Origin: Flaccisagitta enflata
Taxonomy: Eukaryota; Chaetognatha; Sagittoidea; Aphragmophora
Length of the DNA stretch: 64,000 bases
Direction: 5' to 3'
NCBI GenBank assembly: GCA_965153355.1
Contig: OZ231126.1
Span: forward strand, 97,092,001-97,156,000
Part shown: piece by piece, positions 22,037 to 32,905 of the stretch
Position numbering within the stretch: the stretch's first letter is position 1
Layout of the letters: each line of letters opens with the position of its first letter
Made by a program: the position numbers and the translations under genes
Notes under the pieces: generated by a model
Database searches by the model: none
Told to the model about the DNA's origin: nothing
The model's input: the letters and a program-made list of their open reading frames with translations, nothing else

Positions 22037-22480
22037 CTGAAGAGAATATAAGCACAAAAAAAAGGGACCAAGATTTAATCACTGAAGAGATAAATGCGCG
22101 AAAGATAGGGACAAAGGCTTAATTCCCATCATTCTTTCAGGGGTTTGTGCCACGAATGTCAATCACTAAAGAGAATATAAGCACAGAAAAAAAGGACCAA
22201 GATTCAGTCACTGAAGAGATAAATGCGCGAAAGATAAGGACAAAGGCTCAATTCCCATCATTCTTACAGGGCCTGGTGCTGCAAATGTCAATCACTTAAG
22301 AGAATATGGGCACAAAAGAAAGGGACAGTCTCAATCACTGAAGAGAATACATGCGCAAAAGATAGGGACAAAGACTCAATTTTCATCATTCTCACAGGGC
22401 TTTGTGCCGCTAAAGTCAATCACTGAAGAGAATATGAGCACCAAAGGAAGGGACAGAGACTCAGTCACTGAAGAGATACA
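22037..22480. repeat. Tandem array of the EGF-1 acceptor junction
   Basis: Three further copies of about 125 bp follow the true exon 9 acceptor. Each contains an intron-end counterpart of CTCTTCAG|TGATTGAC plus roughly the first 45 bp of the EGF-1 exon, covering the first two cysteine positions, diverged by a few bases. The copied junctions lie near 22168, 22296 and 22421. A continuation with GATAGGGACAGAGACTC at 23285-23320 shows that the following foldback was inserted inside the array. Confidence 0.8.
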
Positions 22481-23282
22481 GTACCTTCCGAGCAAACCCG
22501 GCTAAAACTGGAGGATTAATTTTTGTAACCTTAATTTCATTTCCTTATCTTTGTTTTTTGTATCTAACCTAATTAAAGGATACTTAATTCCTTGAACATA
22601 TTTTGCTATAAAAAAGAAGGCCGGATACACGGCTACCGAAGTCGCGTGCGGGTGGGCAGGGGCCATATTTGAGGTCACCAGACTATTTGGGCAGGAGCAG
22701 TGATGTCAAAGTAATAAAATAATGAAAAAAGTAAAGTGTGACCAACCAACTGACCGACCGACCGACGGACAAAGCGGGTTGTAGAGTCGGGTGCACGCGA
22801 CTAAAAACTCATGAAATCAAAGTGCATGAAGACATCAATTTGGAGTGATCTAACCCAGACCATTGGATTCAGCAGAAAATTTTACCTATCCTAGACAACA
22901 AGAACAGCTTAATCAAACAATTTTTACAGGTTTTACAGCTATTTTAAGTTTTTAAGGACAATTGTCTTAAAATAATTTAGGACAATTGTCCTTAAAAACT
23001 TTAAATGACCATAAAACCTGAAATAATTATCTGATTGAGCTGTTCTTGTTGTCTCGGATAGGGAAATTTTTTTGCTGAATCCAATAGTCTGGGTTAGAAC
23101 ACTCCAAATTGATGTCTTCATGCACTTTGATTTCACGAGTTATTTTTTTTGACAGCAAAATATGTTCAAGGAATTTAGTATCTTTTAATTAAGTTATATA
23201 CAAAAAATGAAGTTTGGGAAATGAAATTAAAATAACAAAAATTAATCCTCCAGTTTTAGCCGGGTTTGTTCGGAAGGTATTG
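22479..23282. mobile_element. CAGTACCTTCCG foldback with TA duplication
   Basis: Inverted arms: CAGTACCTTCCGAGCAAACC at the left, and GGTTTGTTCGGAAGGTATTG-type sequence at the right. TA lies at 22477-22478 and 23283-23284. The array unit at about 22082 (GAAGAGATAAATGCGC) shows the empty site with a single TA. Both arms are intact except that the left arm carries an HP element. Confidence 0.85.
22616..22802 (+). mobile_element. HP element nested in one arm of a foldback
   Basis: Starts GAAGGCCGGATACACGGC (5' hairpin), box AAGTCGCGTGCGGG, GACCGACCGACCGAC repeats, GTTGTAG and 3' hairpin AGTCGGGTGCACGCGACT followed by AAAAA. The right arm of the foldback gives the unoccupied site: an A-run (TCAAAAAAAATAACTC) without the element. 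The boundaries are therefore the A-run and the end of the hairpin, with no long target duplication. Confidence 0.85.
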
Positions 23283-23468
23283 TAAATGCGCAAAAGATAG
23301 GGACAGAGACTCAATTTCCATATCTATCCCCCCATTACTAAGCCCAATTCGCTACTAATAGAGACCATTTGAAAAAAGGTTTGGACGCTGGTAGCATACA
23401 CTAAGCCTACGATGAAATAGCTATTGTAAATCGTCAGCAAGCACCTTCGAGCTAACAAGCTTTCTCAC

Positions 23469-23755
23469 CTTCAACAACTCTTTCCGCAATCACAGCTTCA
23501 ATTTTTGGGCTCAGCGTTTCTCCTGGGCTGGGAATAAATATTCTTGGCCTTCGTCGTCGGGATACGCCGGAGCCACTCTGACCGGAGCCACTGGCACCAG
23601 CGCCAGAACCACTTCCGGAGCCGCCTGATGTGGCGCTATCATCGGCGCCAGAGCTGGCGCCTACGATTTTCTCCAATTTCTCGCGATCTGCATTTTCTGA
23701 AAGACCGACGCCGATTACGTCCACTTCCAACTCTTGCAAATGACTTGCCAAATCC
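23469..23755 (-). CDS. vWA-EGF gene, exon 8: linker with Ser/Gly tract
   Basis: A 287-bp exon, acceptor TATGACAG, donor GTGAGA, phase 2-1. It begins DLASHLQELEVDVIGVGL, which reads like a late strand and helix of a vWA fold. Then come KLEKIVGASSG, a low-complexity GSGSGAGASGSGQSGSG stretch, a basic SRRRRPR patch and a charged tail. The phase-1 end fits the first EGF exon. An HP element (23787-23911) lies about 30 bp upstream of the acceptor, so the intron's 3' end has been invaded. Confidence 0.82.
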
Positions 23756-23786
23756 CTGTCATAAAAAAGATCACTTTTTTTAAAAA

Positions 23787-23911
23787 AAGTGGACACGTGA
23801 CCCAAAACGTTGCTGTATCGGTCTGCCTATCGGTAACCAAATTGATTTTTTTGGGTACATTGCTAGTGCCCACCCGCACGCGACTTGGGTAGCCGTGTAT
23901 CCGGCCTTGTT
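23787..23911 (-). mobile_element. HP element, decayed, next to exon 8
   Basis: The 3' hairpin is degraded to AAGTGGACACGTGACCC. TATCGGTCTGCC repeats are reduced. The 5' end is intact: CCCACCCGCACGCGACTTGG and hairpin GCCG-TGTATC-CGGC, then CTTGTT. Confidence 0.72.
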
Positions 23912-23999
23912 TGATGTTCAATGCTACTCGTTCAGGATTCCCGTTATCAAATATCCCAATTCTAAGGGTTTGAATAAAAAAAAATTTCATTGCATATGG

Positions 24000-24785
24000 G
24001 TCCTAAAAAGGGTGTAGAACAATATTATGATATTTACTTTTGCTATACTCGAGCCAATAAAATAAGAAACGATTCTTTGTGCTAAAAAGTGTTGTTTCCT
24101 CATAAAAAATACTATACATACTTAGAGAAACATATGAGGTGTTTTTCTACTATTACATAGAACATTAGATATAGCTGTTAAGTGACAGAACTTAGAATGG
24201 TTTGGCATGCACCTAAGTGGTCCAAAAATGATTTTGAAAGCCAAAAAGTAAAAATATGACCCAAAAATGTAAAAATACCATTTACTAATCAACTGAAACA
24301 ATTTTTCGCGGGTAAGCTTTATGCTTAAAACACAAGACTGAAATATGCAAATGAGATCTCATTTGCATATTACGATTTTACATTCCTGCTTATAACTTGG
24401 CTGTTTTCAACAGTGGATCAAAAATGTTCATACTTAGGTTATATCTCACCCTAAGAAGTTGTTCAAAATGATACATTGAATGAAACTTTTGATTTTAAGG
24501 TTATTTTTTCATATTTTTAGTTTTTAAAGCCATTTTTTACCCCTTAGAACTATTCCAAAGTTTTCATAAGTATCACTTACTGGTAGCACTCCACTTTTGT
24601 GAAGAAAAAAACCTGAAAATATTTCATTATACATTATTTTTCGATGAAAATAACCTTTTTTAGCTCTAAAAATCGTTTCTAATTTCTTTGGCCCAAGTTA
24701 GGCCAAAATGAACAACATATTCTCGTCTACTTCCTTTTTAGGACATCTGTGCAAATATCTGTGATGGGTTCATCTTTTTCTTTAC
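24000..24785. mobile_element. Foldback related to the 26.8-kb element
   Basis: An imperfect palindrome of about 780 bp centred on AATATGCAAATGAGATCTCATTTGCATATT-type sequence near 24360. The outer arms are GGTCCTAAAAAGGGTGTAG and CTTCCTTTTTAGGACATCTG. The same order of motifs appears in the palindrome at 26813-27826. Confidence 0.7.
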
Positions 24786-24959
24786 TTTAGATATTCGCAA
24801 CTCGGGTTTTAGACCGTACTGCCCAGTGCCCGCCCGGACTAGTTCATCTAACTTAGGACCTAAATTTGGCGCATGCGCCTTCATGAGCTTCATGAGCTTC
24901 ATGAGCAGTTGAGCACTAATTGAAGAGCACCTAGACAGCTTTTAGACATCTTTTAGTGT

Positions 24960-25290
24960 GCGTATCAAATTTACTCATTCATACGCAGGTGACAGCCTCA
25001 ATTCGTTTACTCACACGTATGTGACAGTCTCAACTCATTTCCTTACACGTATGTGACAGTCTCAATTTATTTACTTACATGTATGTGACTGTCTCAATTT
25101 ATTTACTCACACGTATGTGAGTCTCAATTTATTTACAAGTATGTGACAATTTTAATTCATTTACTTACACGTATGTGACTGTCTCAATTTATTTACTTAC
25201 ATGTATGTGACTTTCTCAATTTATTTACTTACACGTATGTGAGTCTCAATTTATTCACATGTATGTAACGGTCTCAATTCATTTACTTAC
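24960..25290. repeat. Tandem array of the exon 7 splice-donor junction
   Basis: About ten units of 26-32 bp, reading on the gene strand GAGACNGTCACATACGT then GTAAGTAAAT. The last unit (25281-25315) is the true exon end and donor of exon 7. Most units keep a potential donor, GTAAGT or GTGAGT. It is amplified intronic copies of a real 5' splice site. Confidence 0.85.
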
Positions 25291-25445
25291 ACGTATGTGA
25301 CGGTCTCGATGGCGATTTTCGTTTCTTCAATGACTTTTCTGATTATGTTCTCCGCGGAAGAACTTTCAGTTACAAACCAAGCATTATGTTCACTGCTAAA
25401 GCCACCACCGCTGGAAGTGGCAGCACAGTCGCCCTTTGATAATTC
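25291..25445 (-). CDS. vWA-EGF gene, exon 7: linker
   Basis: A 155-bp exon, acceptor CACTTCATAG, donor GTAAGT, phase 0-2. It codes ELSKGDCAATSSGGGFSS, then NAWFVTESSSAENII and KVIEETKIAIETVTYV. Both phases fit the neighbours. No domain is recognised; it follows vWA-2 directly. The upstream polypyrimidine tract is a (CT)n microsatellite of about 80 bp that ends 15 bp before the acceptor. Confidence 0.75.
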
Positions 25446-25457
25446 CTATGAAGTGTT

Positions 25458-25984
<527 letters not shown>

Positions 25985-25987
25985 TTG

Positions 25988-26110
25988 ATTGACGCGGGGT
26001 CACAATATCGTTGCGGGCGGATGGGCAGGGGCGGCCAACCCACACCCAACCCCCATTCCAACACAGACACATATGCACATACCCTCTTACAGAGCTGCGT
26101 GTCCGCAACC
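25988..26110 (+). mobile_element. HP element, short GTTGCG copy
   Basis: 5' hairpin TGACGCGGGGTCA, ATATC, box GTTGCGGGCGGATGGGC, a very short body without GGAC repeats, and 3' hairpin AGCTGCGTGTCCGCAACC, then AAAAA. It lies between the third (GA)n tract and vWA-2 exon 6. Confidence 0.75.
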
Positions 26111-26188
26111 AAAAACACGTACAAACGCAAAATAGACGAAAACATATCTAGATTTATAAAAAAAATCTTGTTAGATTGTAAGACTAAC

Positions 26189-26489
26189 CTTGAAGGCGTC
26201 GACCATGTTGTTTAAACCAGCATTTTCATTCGTCTTGATGAAGATGTACTTGAAAATGTTGGTTTCGCACTTGAGTTTGTTGAGCAAGCCTCGTGCTTCT
26301 TTTCTGGCGGGGCTGTTTGCAGTTACGAAGTCACCGTGGCCTGGAGCATCGGCTATATGGACCATAACTCTCGTCAGAGGAGCTTGCCAACCCATTGATG
26401 ACACTTTCTCCAAACCACCAGCAACATCCTCGGGGGTGTCACCGCCGCCTGAGCGAAATACAGTGTCTGGCTCAGTTTTGGTCTGATTT
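26189..26489 (-). CDS. vWA-EGF gene, exon 6: second half of vWA-2
   Basis: A 301-bp exon, acceptor GGTTGCAG, donor GTTAGT, phase 2-0. It carries GGGDTPEDVAGGLEKV, then RVMVHIADAPGHG and a closing NIFKYIFIKTNENAG strand. GGGDxPEDVxGGL plus HIADAPxHG is the signature of the vwkA-type vWA subgroup. Phase joins directly to exon 5, but the FT-containing segment usually found before GGGD (about 13-15 residues) is missing, so a micro-exon may lie unseen in the intron. Confidence 0.85.
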
Positions 26490-26812
26490 CTGCAACCAAA
26501 ACTGTCTCAAATCATATTATTGGTAACAATGCAGAATTGTGGTAAACGGATTGAGAGAACAAAAAACAACACAACATGTGACTGATGAGAAACATTGGCT
26601 TTCTAAACCATAAATAAAGTAAAGAAGTGTGACGAAGCGCCCGGTCAGATTTAACATCGACAAGATAGAAACACCGTCACGGTCAGCATAACAGAAGATA
26701 GGTGCAGATTCCGCAAAATGCCGCGAAGCAGAATTTTCCTCTAAAAATTGCAGCGGATGTTTACGGCCAGGAATCTCGATGGAGAAAATCTCAATTTTAA
26801 GGGTTATGAAAA

Positions 26813-27826
26813 AAAAAAAAAAAATGGACCCATCCCAGATTTTTGCACAGGGGACCTAAAAAGGCTGTAGAACAAGATTCTGATGTTCATTTTGACCTAA
26901 CTTGAGCCAAAAAAAAAAGAAACGGGTTTTAGTGCAAAAAACAGCTATTTTTCCTAAAAAAATGGCATTAAATGAAATATTTTGGCCCTTTTTTTTGCAG
27001 AAACATAAAGTACCAATAGTAATTGATATTTGAGTGAATGTAGAACAATTTTTGATAGGTCTATGAGGTTCAAAAATGGCATTAAAATGCTCAAAAATGA
27101 AGAAATGACCTAAGAATTAAAAAATCGTCAAAACTGATGATTTGGAACAGTTTCTTAGGGAAAAATATGCTGTCAGTATGAATTTCATCGATTTACTTAA
27201 AAAAACATGGCCGTGATAAGCGAAAAACGCAAAACCGCAATATGCAAATGAGATCAAAGTGCAATTTTTGCAAAAAATGGCAAAACATGTTTTTTCTTTT
27301 TATAGAAGCTGAACACAATAAAATGTTGAGTACTTACCTTTCCAAAGCCATTTTTTGCAAAAACCGCATTTTGACCTCATTTGCATATTGCGGTTTTGCG
27401 TTTTTCGCTTATCACGGCTATGTTTTTTTAAGTAAATCGATGAAATTCATACTGACAGCATATTTTACCCTAAGAAATTGTTCCAAAACATCAGTTTTGA
27501 CAATTTTTTAATTTTCAGGTCATTTCTTCATTTTTGAGCATTTTAATGCTATTTTTGAACCTCATAGACCGATTCAAAATTGTTCTAGAGTCACTCAAAT
27601 ATCAATTACTATTGGGACTTTATGTTTCTGTAAAAAAAAAGTCAAAAAAATTTCATTTAATACTATTTTTTTAGGAAAAATAGCCGTTTTTTGCAATAAA
27701 AACCGTTTCTTTTTTTTTTTGGCTCAAGTCAGGTCAAAATGAATATCAGAATCTTGTTCTACAGCCTTTTTAGGTCCCCTGTGCAAAAATCTGGGATGGG
27801 TCCATTTTTTTTTTTTTTTTTTTTTT
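26813..27826. mobile_element. Kilobase foldback (GGACCCATCCCAG ends)
   Basis: A near-palindrome of about 1 kb. The left arm begins A-run + TGGACCCATCCCAGATTTTT and the right arm ends CTGGGATGGGTCCA + T-run. The arms carry GACCTAAAAAGGCTGTAGAA, the centre near 27320. Contains ATTTGCATATTGCGGTTTTG. No transposase. Confidence 0.82.
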
Positions 27827-27889
27827 AAGAATTTTGCAAGTGAGACTTCTGGCCGTTTACCTCTTTTATCTTTTCCTTTATTCTGTCTC

Positions 27890-27945
27890 TCAATATAGAA
27901 TTTTCTTTTTCTTCCTTTCTCTCATTCTCTCTTTCTTTCTTTCCT

Positions 27946-27981
<36 letters not shown>

Positions 27982-28190
27982 TTCCTTCTTTCTTTCTTTC
28001 CTTCTTTTCTTCTCTGTTTCCTTTTTTCTTTCTTTTACCACCCTGTTAATCCATCTGGTAAAAGATTTACGGCAGAGACACCTTTCAAAACCACTTCCTC
28101 ATGCTCAGTAACTGCATGGAGATTTCCGATAAAATAGGGGCAAAAAAATTCGCTTACAAACTTTTCTTCCAACAACCGTTTTGTCGTGGG
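27890..28190. repeat. (TTTC)n-rich tract with dispersed flank
   Basis: A TTTC/CTTT low-complexity run at 27900-28035, followed by a unique-looking flank (GTAAAAGATTTACGGC..., AAACCACTTCCTCATG) that is found inverted at 34835-34970, again beside a (TTTC)n tract. This is therefore a dispersed element with a microsatellite. Confidence 0.75.
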
Positions 28191-28254
28191 TTGTTAGTAC
28201 AGGCCACATAATGCAATTTCCATTAGATAAGGTAACTTCTAAAGACTATATCTC

Positions 28255-28385
28255 CTAAAAGAATTGAGCAAATGACCTCAACTTGGGCTCATTTTAAAGA
28301 GCTTTGTCTGCTCTTTAAAATGAGCCCAAGTTGAGGTCATTTGCTCAATTCGTTTAGGAGCAACAGTCTTCCAAAGTTGATGTTA
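28255..28385. repeat. TGGGCTCAT hairpin repeat
   Basis: An almost perfect palindrome: GACCTCAACTTGGGCTCATT, TTAAAGAGC, a short TTTGTCT loop, then the complement, with CTCAATTCGTTTAGGAG outside. Confidence 0.8.
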
Positions 28386-28451
28386 TTTTCTGAATAGTCG
28401 CAAAAGCGTTGGATGGTCAGCGGTTCCCGTTGCCCCTATGTGAGTGTATGT

Positions 28452-28881
28452 GGGCAGCGGCCCCAAAGGGCCAATATCTACTAGAACACAGGGGGGAATT
28501 TCCATACGTCCTGAGGGGGCATATTTCAGGCCTTAGATGACTGATTTAGGCCGCTGAAGGCATATTTGAAGGCTGGAGGGCATAATTAAGGCTTAGAGAG
28601 CCAATCTGAGGTTTGGAGGGCAAATTTAAGCCATGGAGGGCTGATTTTATGCTTGGAGGGCTAATTGAGGGTCTGGAAGGCAGATATGAGGTCTGGAGGT
28701 CAGATTTGAGGTGGGGGGCTGATCTGCAGCCTGGAAAGCTGATTTGAGGCCTGGGGGCTAAATTGAAGGCTGGGAGGGCAAATTTGAGGCCATCGGGGGG
28801 CGGAAGGACGGAAGGACGGACGGATGTATGGAAATTCCCCCCTGTGTTCTACAGGATATCGGCCCTTTGGGGCTGCTGCCC
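28452..28881. mobile_element. GGGCAGCGGCC element E2
   Basis: Left end GGGCAGCGGCCCCAAAGG followed by AGAACACAGGGGGGAATTTC. Right end is the inverted counterpart, ending GGGGCTGCTGCCC. The core is a roughly 20-22-bp GGAGGGCNNATTTNAGG minisatellite. A second, diverged terminus (CATAGGTCATCGGCCGC...GCTGCCC) follows at 28915-28950. Confidence 0.8.
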
Positions 28882-29085
28882 AAAAAGAAGGAGAAATTTC
28901 TGCATATGTGAAAGCATAGGTCATCGGCCGCTTTGGGGCCGCTGCCCAAAAAGGGCAAAGACCCATACAACTTAAAGAGCTTGTATCTCTTAAACAAATA
29001 GAGCTTAAGACCTCAACGTGGGCACATTTTTAACCAGTCGCCCAAGGGCAATATGTGGTCAGCGATACCCGTTGCCCTGCTTTTT

Positions 29086-29836
29086 GGGCAGCGGCCCCAA
29101 AGGGCCGATGTCCTGTAGGACACAGGGGTGAATTTCCTTACGTCCGTCCGTACGTCCGTCCGTCCGTACGTCCGTACGTCCCCCCTCCGAAGCTTCTCAA
29201 GCCTCTCAGGCCTCAAATCCAGCCTCTCAGGCCTCAAATCCGGCCTCTCAAGCCTCAAATCTGGCCTCTCAGGCCTCAAATCTAGCCTTTCAGGCCTCAA
29301 ATCCAGCCTCTCAGGCCTCAAATCAGGCCTCTCAGGCCTCAAATCTGGCCTCTCAGGCCTCAAATCTAGCCTTTCAGGCCTCAAACCCAGCCTCTCAGGC
29401 CTCAAATCTGGCCTCTCAGGCCTCAAATCTGGCCTCCCAGGCCTCAAATCTAGCCTCTCAGGCCTCAAATCCAGCCTCTCAGGCCTCAAATCCAGCCTCT
29501 CAGGCCTCAAATCTGACCTCTCAGGCCTCAAATCTGGCCTCTCAAGCCTCAAATCCAGCCTTTCAGGCCTCAAATCCAGCCTCACAGGCCTCAAATCCCA
29601 CCTCTCAAGCCTCAAATCCAGCCTCTTGGGCCTCAAATCCAGCCTCTTGGGCCTCAAATCCAGCCTCTTAGGCCTCAAATTCCCATTGAATAACATGGCA
29701 AATTGAAAAGAAATAAAAAAAAAATGCAAAATTCCCAATGAATATCACGGAAAATTACCCCAAATATGCCTTCTCAGGACGTATGGAAATTCACCCCTGT
29801 GTCCTACAGGACATCGGCCCTTTGGGGCCGCTGCCC
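29086..29836. mobile_element. GGGCAGCGGCC element E3 with 21-bp minisatellite
   Basis: TIRs: GGGCAGCGGCCCCAAAGG, then GTCCTGTAGGACACAGGGG. GTCCT-GT-AGGAC is itself a hairpin. The core 29200-29690 is about 23 copies of a 21-bp unit built on CTCTCAGGCCTCAAATC. As 21 is divisible by three, both strands stay open (241 aa minus, 192 aa plus), but these are repeat translations. ACGTCCGT repeats sit beside the left TIR. Confidence 0.85.
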
Positions 29837-29949
29837 TGCTCTCACTCCACTTCTTCAGTTAATCACTTCAAGCAGGGCATCGGGTACCGCTGACCATGTG
29901 CAATCCTTGGATGACTTGTTATGTTTGTGACTGTAAGTGATGGTTAGCA

Positions 29950-30477
29950 GGGCAGCGGCCCCAAAGGAGACTGTCCTGTAAAACAGAGGGGGACATTCAT
30001 TCGTTTGTTCGTTTGTCTGTTGAGGCTGGGATTTGAGCCTCATGGCTGGGATTTAAGCCTTGAGGCTGGGATTTAAGCCTTTAGGCGAGGATAAAAGCCT
30101 TTAGGCAGGGATTAAAGCCTTGAGGATAGGATCCCAGCCTCCACGCTTAGATTTGAGACTCAAGGTTGAGATTTTAGCCTCAAGAATGTGATTTGAGCCT
30201 CCAAGCTGTGATTTGAGCCTCAAGGCTGGGATTTGAGCCTCGAGGCTAGGATTTGAGCCTTGAAGATGGGATTTCAGCCTCCAGGCTGGGATTTGAGCCC
30301 TGAGGCTGGGATTAAAGCCTTGAGACTGGGATTTGAGCCTAGAGGCTAGGATTTGAGCCTGGAGGCTAGGATTTGAGTCTGGAGGCTAGGGGGGGGACGA
30401 ACAAACAGACAAACGAACGAACGAACGAAAGTCCCTCTGTGTTCTACAGGACATCGTCCCCTTCGGGGCTGCTGCCC
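29950..30477. mobile_element. GGGCAGCGGCC element E4
   Basis: TIRs GGGCAGCGGCCCCAAAGG and GGGGCTGCTGCCC. The subterminal GTCCTGTAAAACAGAGGG is paired with the right CTGTGTTCTACAGGAC. The core is a 20-21-bp GGCTGGGATTTGAGCCT minisatellite (30020-30390). (TTCGTTYG)n is next to the left TIR and (AACGAACG)n next to the right. Confidence 0.82.
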
Positions 30478-31154
30478 AAAAGACAGTTATACTCTTTATA
30501 ATGAGTTCAAATTGAGATGATTTGCTCTATTTGTTAAGGAGCAACCATCTTTTAAAGTTGATGTTTTTTTCAGCAGTATGTGAAGATGCTCACAATCATG
30601 GAAGCTATTTTTTCAGTTTGTCTGTCCATCCGTCCCTATGTACATTTGAGGTGTACAAGAAATCCCAAATTTGGTCGGAACATTGATGGCGGAAGTTTGG
30701 GCACGGTATTGTGTTTGTACAACATGGAAACAGCCTCAGAAGCCTTGTGGGAGCCGCCCAGAGACTACAAAAACCCATCAAAGTTGACATATACAGCCTC
30801 AAAATGAGCAAAATCAACTTACCACCCTCCAACTTCAAAATTTCAAATTTTCTACTAGATTTGGACATTAAGCACCTTTTTTGGGCTTGTTGGATAGAAA
30901 AAACATGTATGGAGGTGACCATGTAGGTGGGTGGGAGGGGTGCCCCATGGGAGTACCGCAGCAGCACCAAATTGGACAAATTGCAGGGTCTGATGGAGGT
31001 GGTCGTAAAAAATGACGAAAATGGCCACCATTGATTTTGGGGCCAGAATGTATCTGAACATGACCTAATTAGCCCAAAAAATGATATTTCAATCAATTTT
31101 GGGCCAGAAATGGCCAAATTACAGTCCTACTGGTTGTTGTCACTTTAGGTCACT

Positions 31155-31830
31155 GACACCATCAACTTCAATTGCTTATATCTTCTAAACGAATAAAGTT
31201 AGAAGAACGCGGTTGGCGGCATTTGAAAGAGCTGAAAAAATCCTTTCAGAACAGCATGAATTTTGTCCAGATTGGTTGAAAAACAGCGATACAGTGGTCT
31301 CTCAAAGTACAGTAAATTTGATTATTTAGTTCTTTCACCACCATCAACTTTGATTGCTTATAGCTTCTAAACAAAATAAGTTAGGAGAACGCAGTTGGCG
31401 GCATTTGAAAGAGCTGAAAAAATCCTTTCAGAACAGCATGAATTTTATCCAAATTGGTTGAGAAACAGCAATACAATGATTTCTCAAAGTACAGTAAATT
31501 TGATTATTTAGTTCTTTTGCCACCATCAATTTTGATTGCTTATAGCTTCTCAACGAAATAAGTTAGGAGAACGCAATTGGCGGCATTTAAAAGAGCTGAA
31601 AAAATCTTTTCAGAACAGCATGAATTTGGTCCAAATCGGTTGAAAAACAGCGATACAGTGATCTCTCAAAGTACGGTGAAATTTGATTATTTAGTTCTTT
31701 CGCTACCATCAAATTTGATTGCTTTTAGCTTCCAAACGAAATAAGTAAGGAGAACGTGGTTGGCGGCATTTGAATGAGCAGAAAAAAAGCTTTCAGAATA
31801 GTATGAATTTTGTCAAAATTGGTTGAAAGT
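31155..31830 (+). repeat. About 180-bp tandem array, four units
   Basis: Units start near 31158, 31338, 31519 and 31700 with CACCATCAA-TTGATTGC, then GCTTCTAAACGAAATAAG, GGCGGCATTTGAAAGAGC and CTCAAAGTACAGTAAATTTG. The unit length is constant and close to nucleosomal spacing. A 70-bp sequence (GAAGATGCTCACAATCATGG...) occurs identically at about 30574-30642 and 31849-31917, flanking the region. Confidence 0.8.
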
Positions 31831-31899
31831 AAAGGCGCTCTCCAGGATTGTATGTGAAGATGCTCACAATCATGGAAGCTATTTTTTCAGTTTGTCTGT

Positions 31900-32252
31900 C
31901 CATCCGTCCCTATGTACATCCCCCTTCCCTGGATGCCAAATCTGGCTCTTTCACGCCTTAAATCAGTCCCAAGAGGCCCAAATCAACCCTCTCAGACCTA
32001 AAATCACCTCTCTCAGGTCCAAAATTGGCTCTCTCAGATCCAAAACCAGCCTTCTCTTACTCTCTCAACCCTCTTTAGCCCAAAATTAGCTCTCTCAGAA
32101 CCTATGTCAGCCCTCCCTGGCCAAAAGTATGCCCTATAAGACCTCAAATTTGCCCTCTCAAGCCTAAAATCTGACCTCTCAGGATGAATGGACATGAGAA
32201 ATATCACTCCCGTGTCCTACAGGACATTTACTCTTTGAGGCCGCTGCCCTGC
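31900..32252. mobile_element. GGGCAGCGGCC element E5, right end
   Basis: A CTCTCAGANCNAAAATC minisatellite (31930-32180) leads to the right TIR GTGTCCTACAGGAC...GAGGCCGCTGCCC (to 32252). The left TIR is not preserved; CATCCGTCCCTATGTAC stands in its place. Downstream 32280-32315 is the box CAGGGCATAGGGTACCGCTG found beside other E elements. Confidence 0.65.
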
Positions 32253-32905
32253 TCTTGGTCCACATCTTCAGGTGATCACTCTGAGCAGGGCATAGGGTAC
32301 CGCTGACTGTTTTCAATCCTTGGATGCCTTGTTACTTTTTTGGCGTTTTTGGGCATTTAAAGCTCACTGCTCCTGCCCAAATGCCTTGGTGACCTTCATC
32401 ACTGCCCCTGCCCACTTGCACGCAACTAGGGTAGCCGTGTATTTGGCCTTGCTAAGTCCAAAAGACCTGATTTTTAGCTTGATTTGGGGTCCTGGAGCTG
32501 TTATTTGTGGTGTGAAAGGCCTGATTTGGAAATTGAGGGGCCAGATTTGTGGTTTGAGGGGCCTGATTTGGGGTCTTAGAGGCCTGGATTGAGGCTGGGG
32601 GGTATATACAGAAAACCGGAAAAAATGTGTGGAACCATAGGTCAATGGCCTCTTCAGGGCTGCTACCATTACCATTTGTTTAACCTTTTCATGTAGTAAT
32701 ACATTTATTCAATCCCTTGTTCATTCTTTAATTTATTCCTTAATTGATTCACTGATTTATTCATTCATTCATCCGTGAGGCACACATCAGTGACAGTAGA
32801 TTGAGACTGAGAAGGAACCAATTCTAATCATCCAAGGATTGCACATGGCCAGCGGAACCCAATGCCCAGCTTGGAGTGATTTGCTGAAGAAGTGGAGTGA
32901 GAGCA

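Noticed and set aside
29013-29738. 241-aa minus-strand ORF of DLRPERL repeats and 192-aa plus-strand ORF of SGLKSSL repeats
   Set aside because: Both are translations of a 21-bp minisatellite inside a TIR element; the frame stays open only because the unit is divisible by three.
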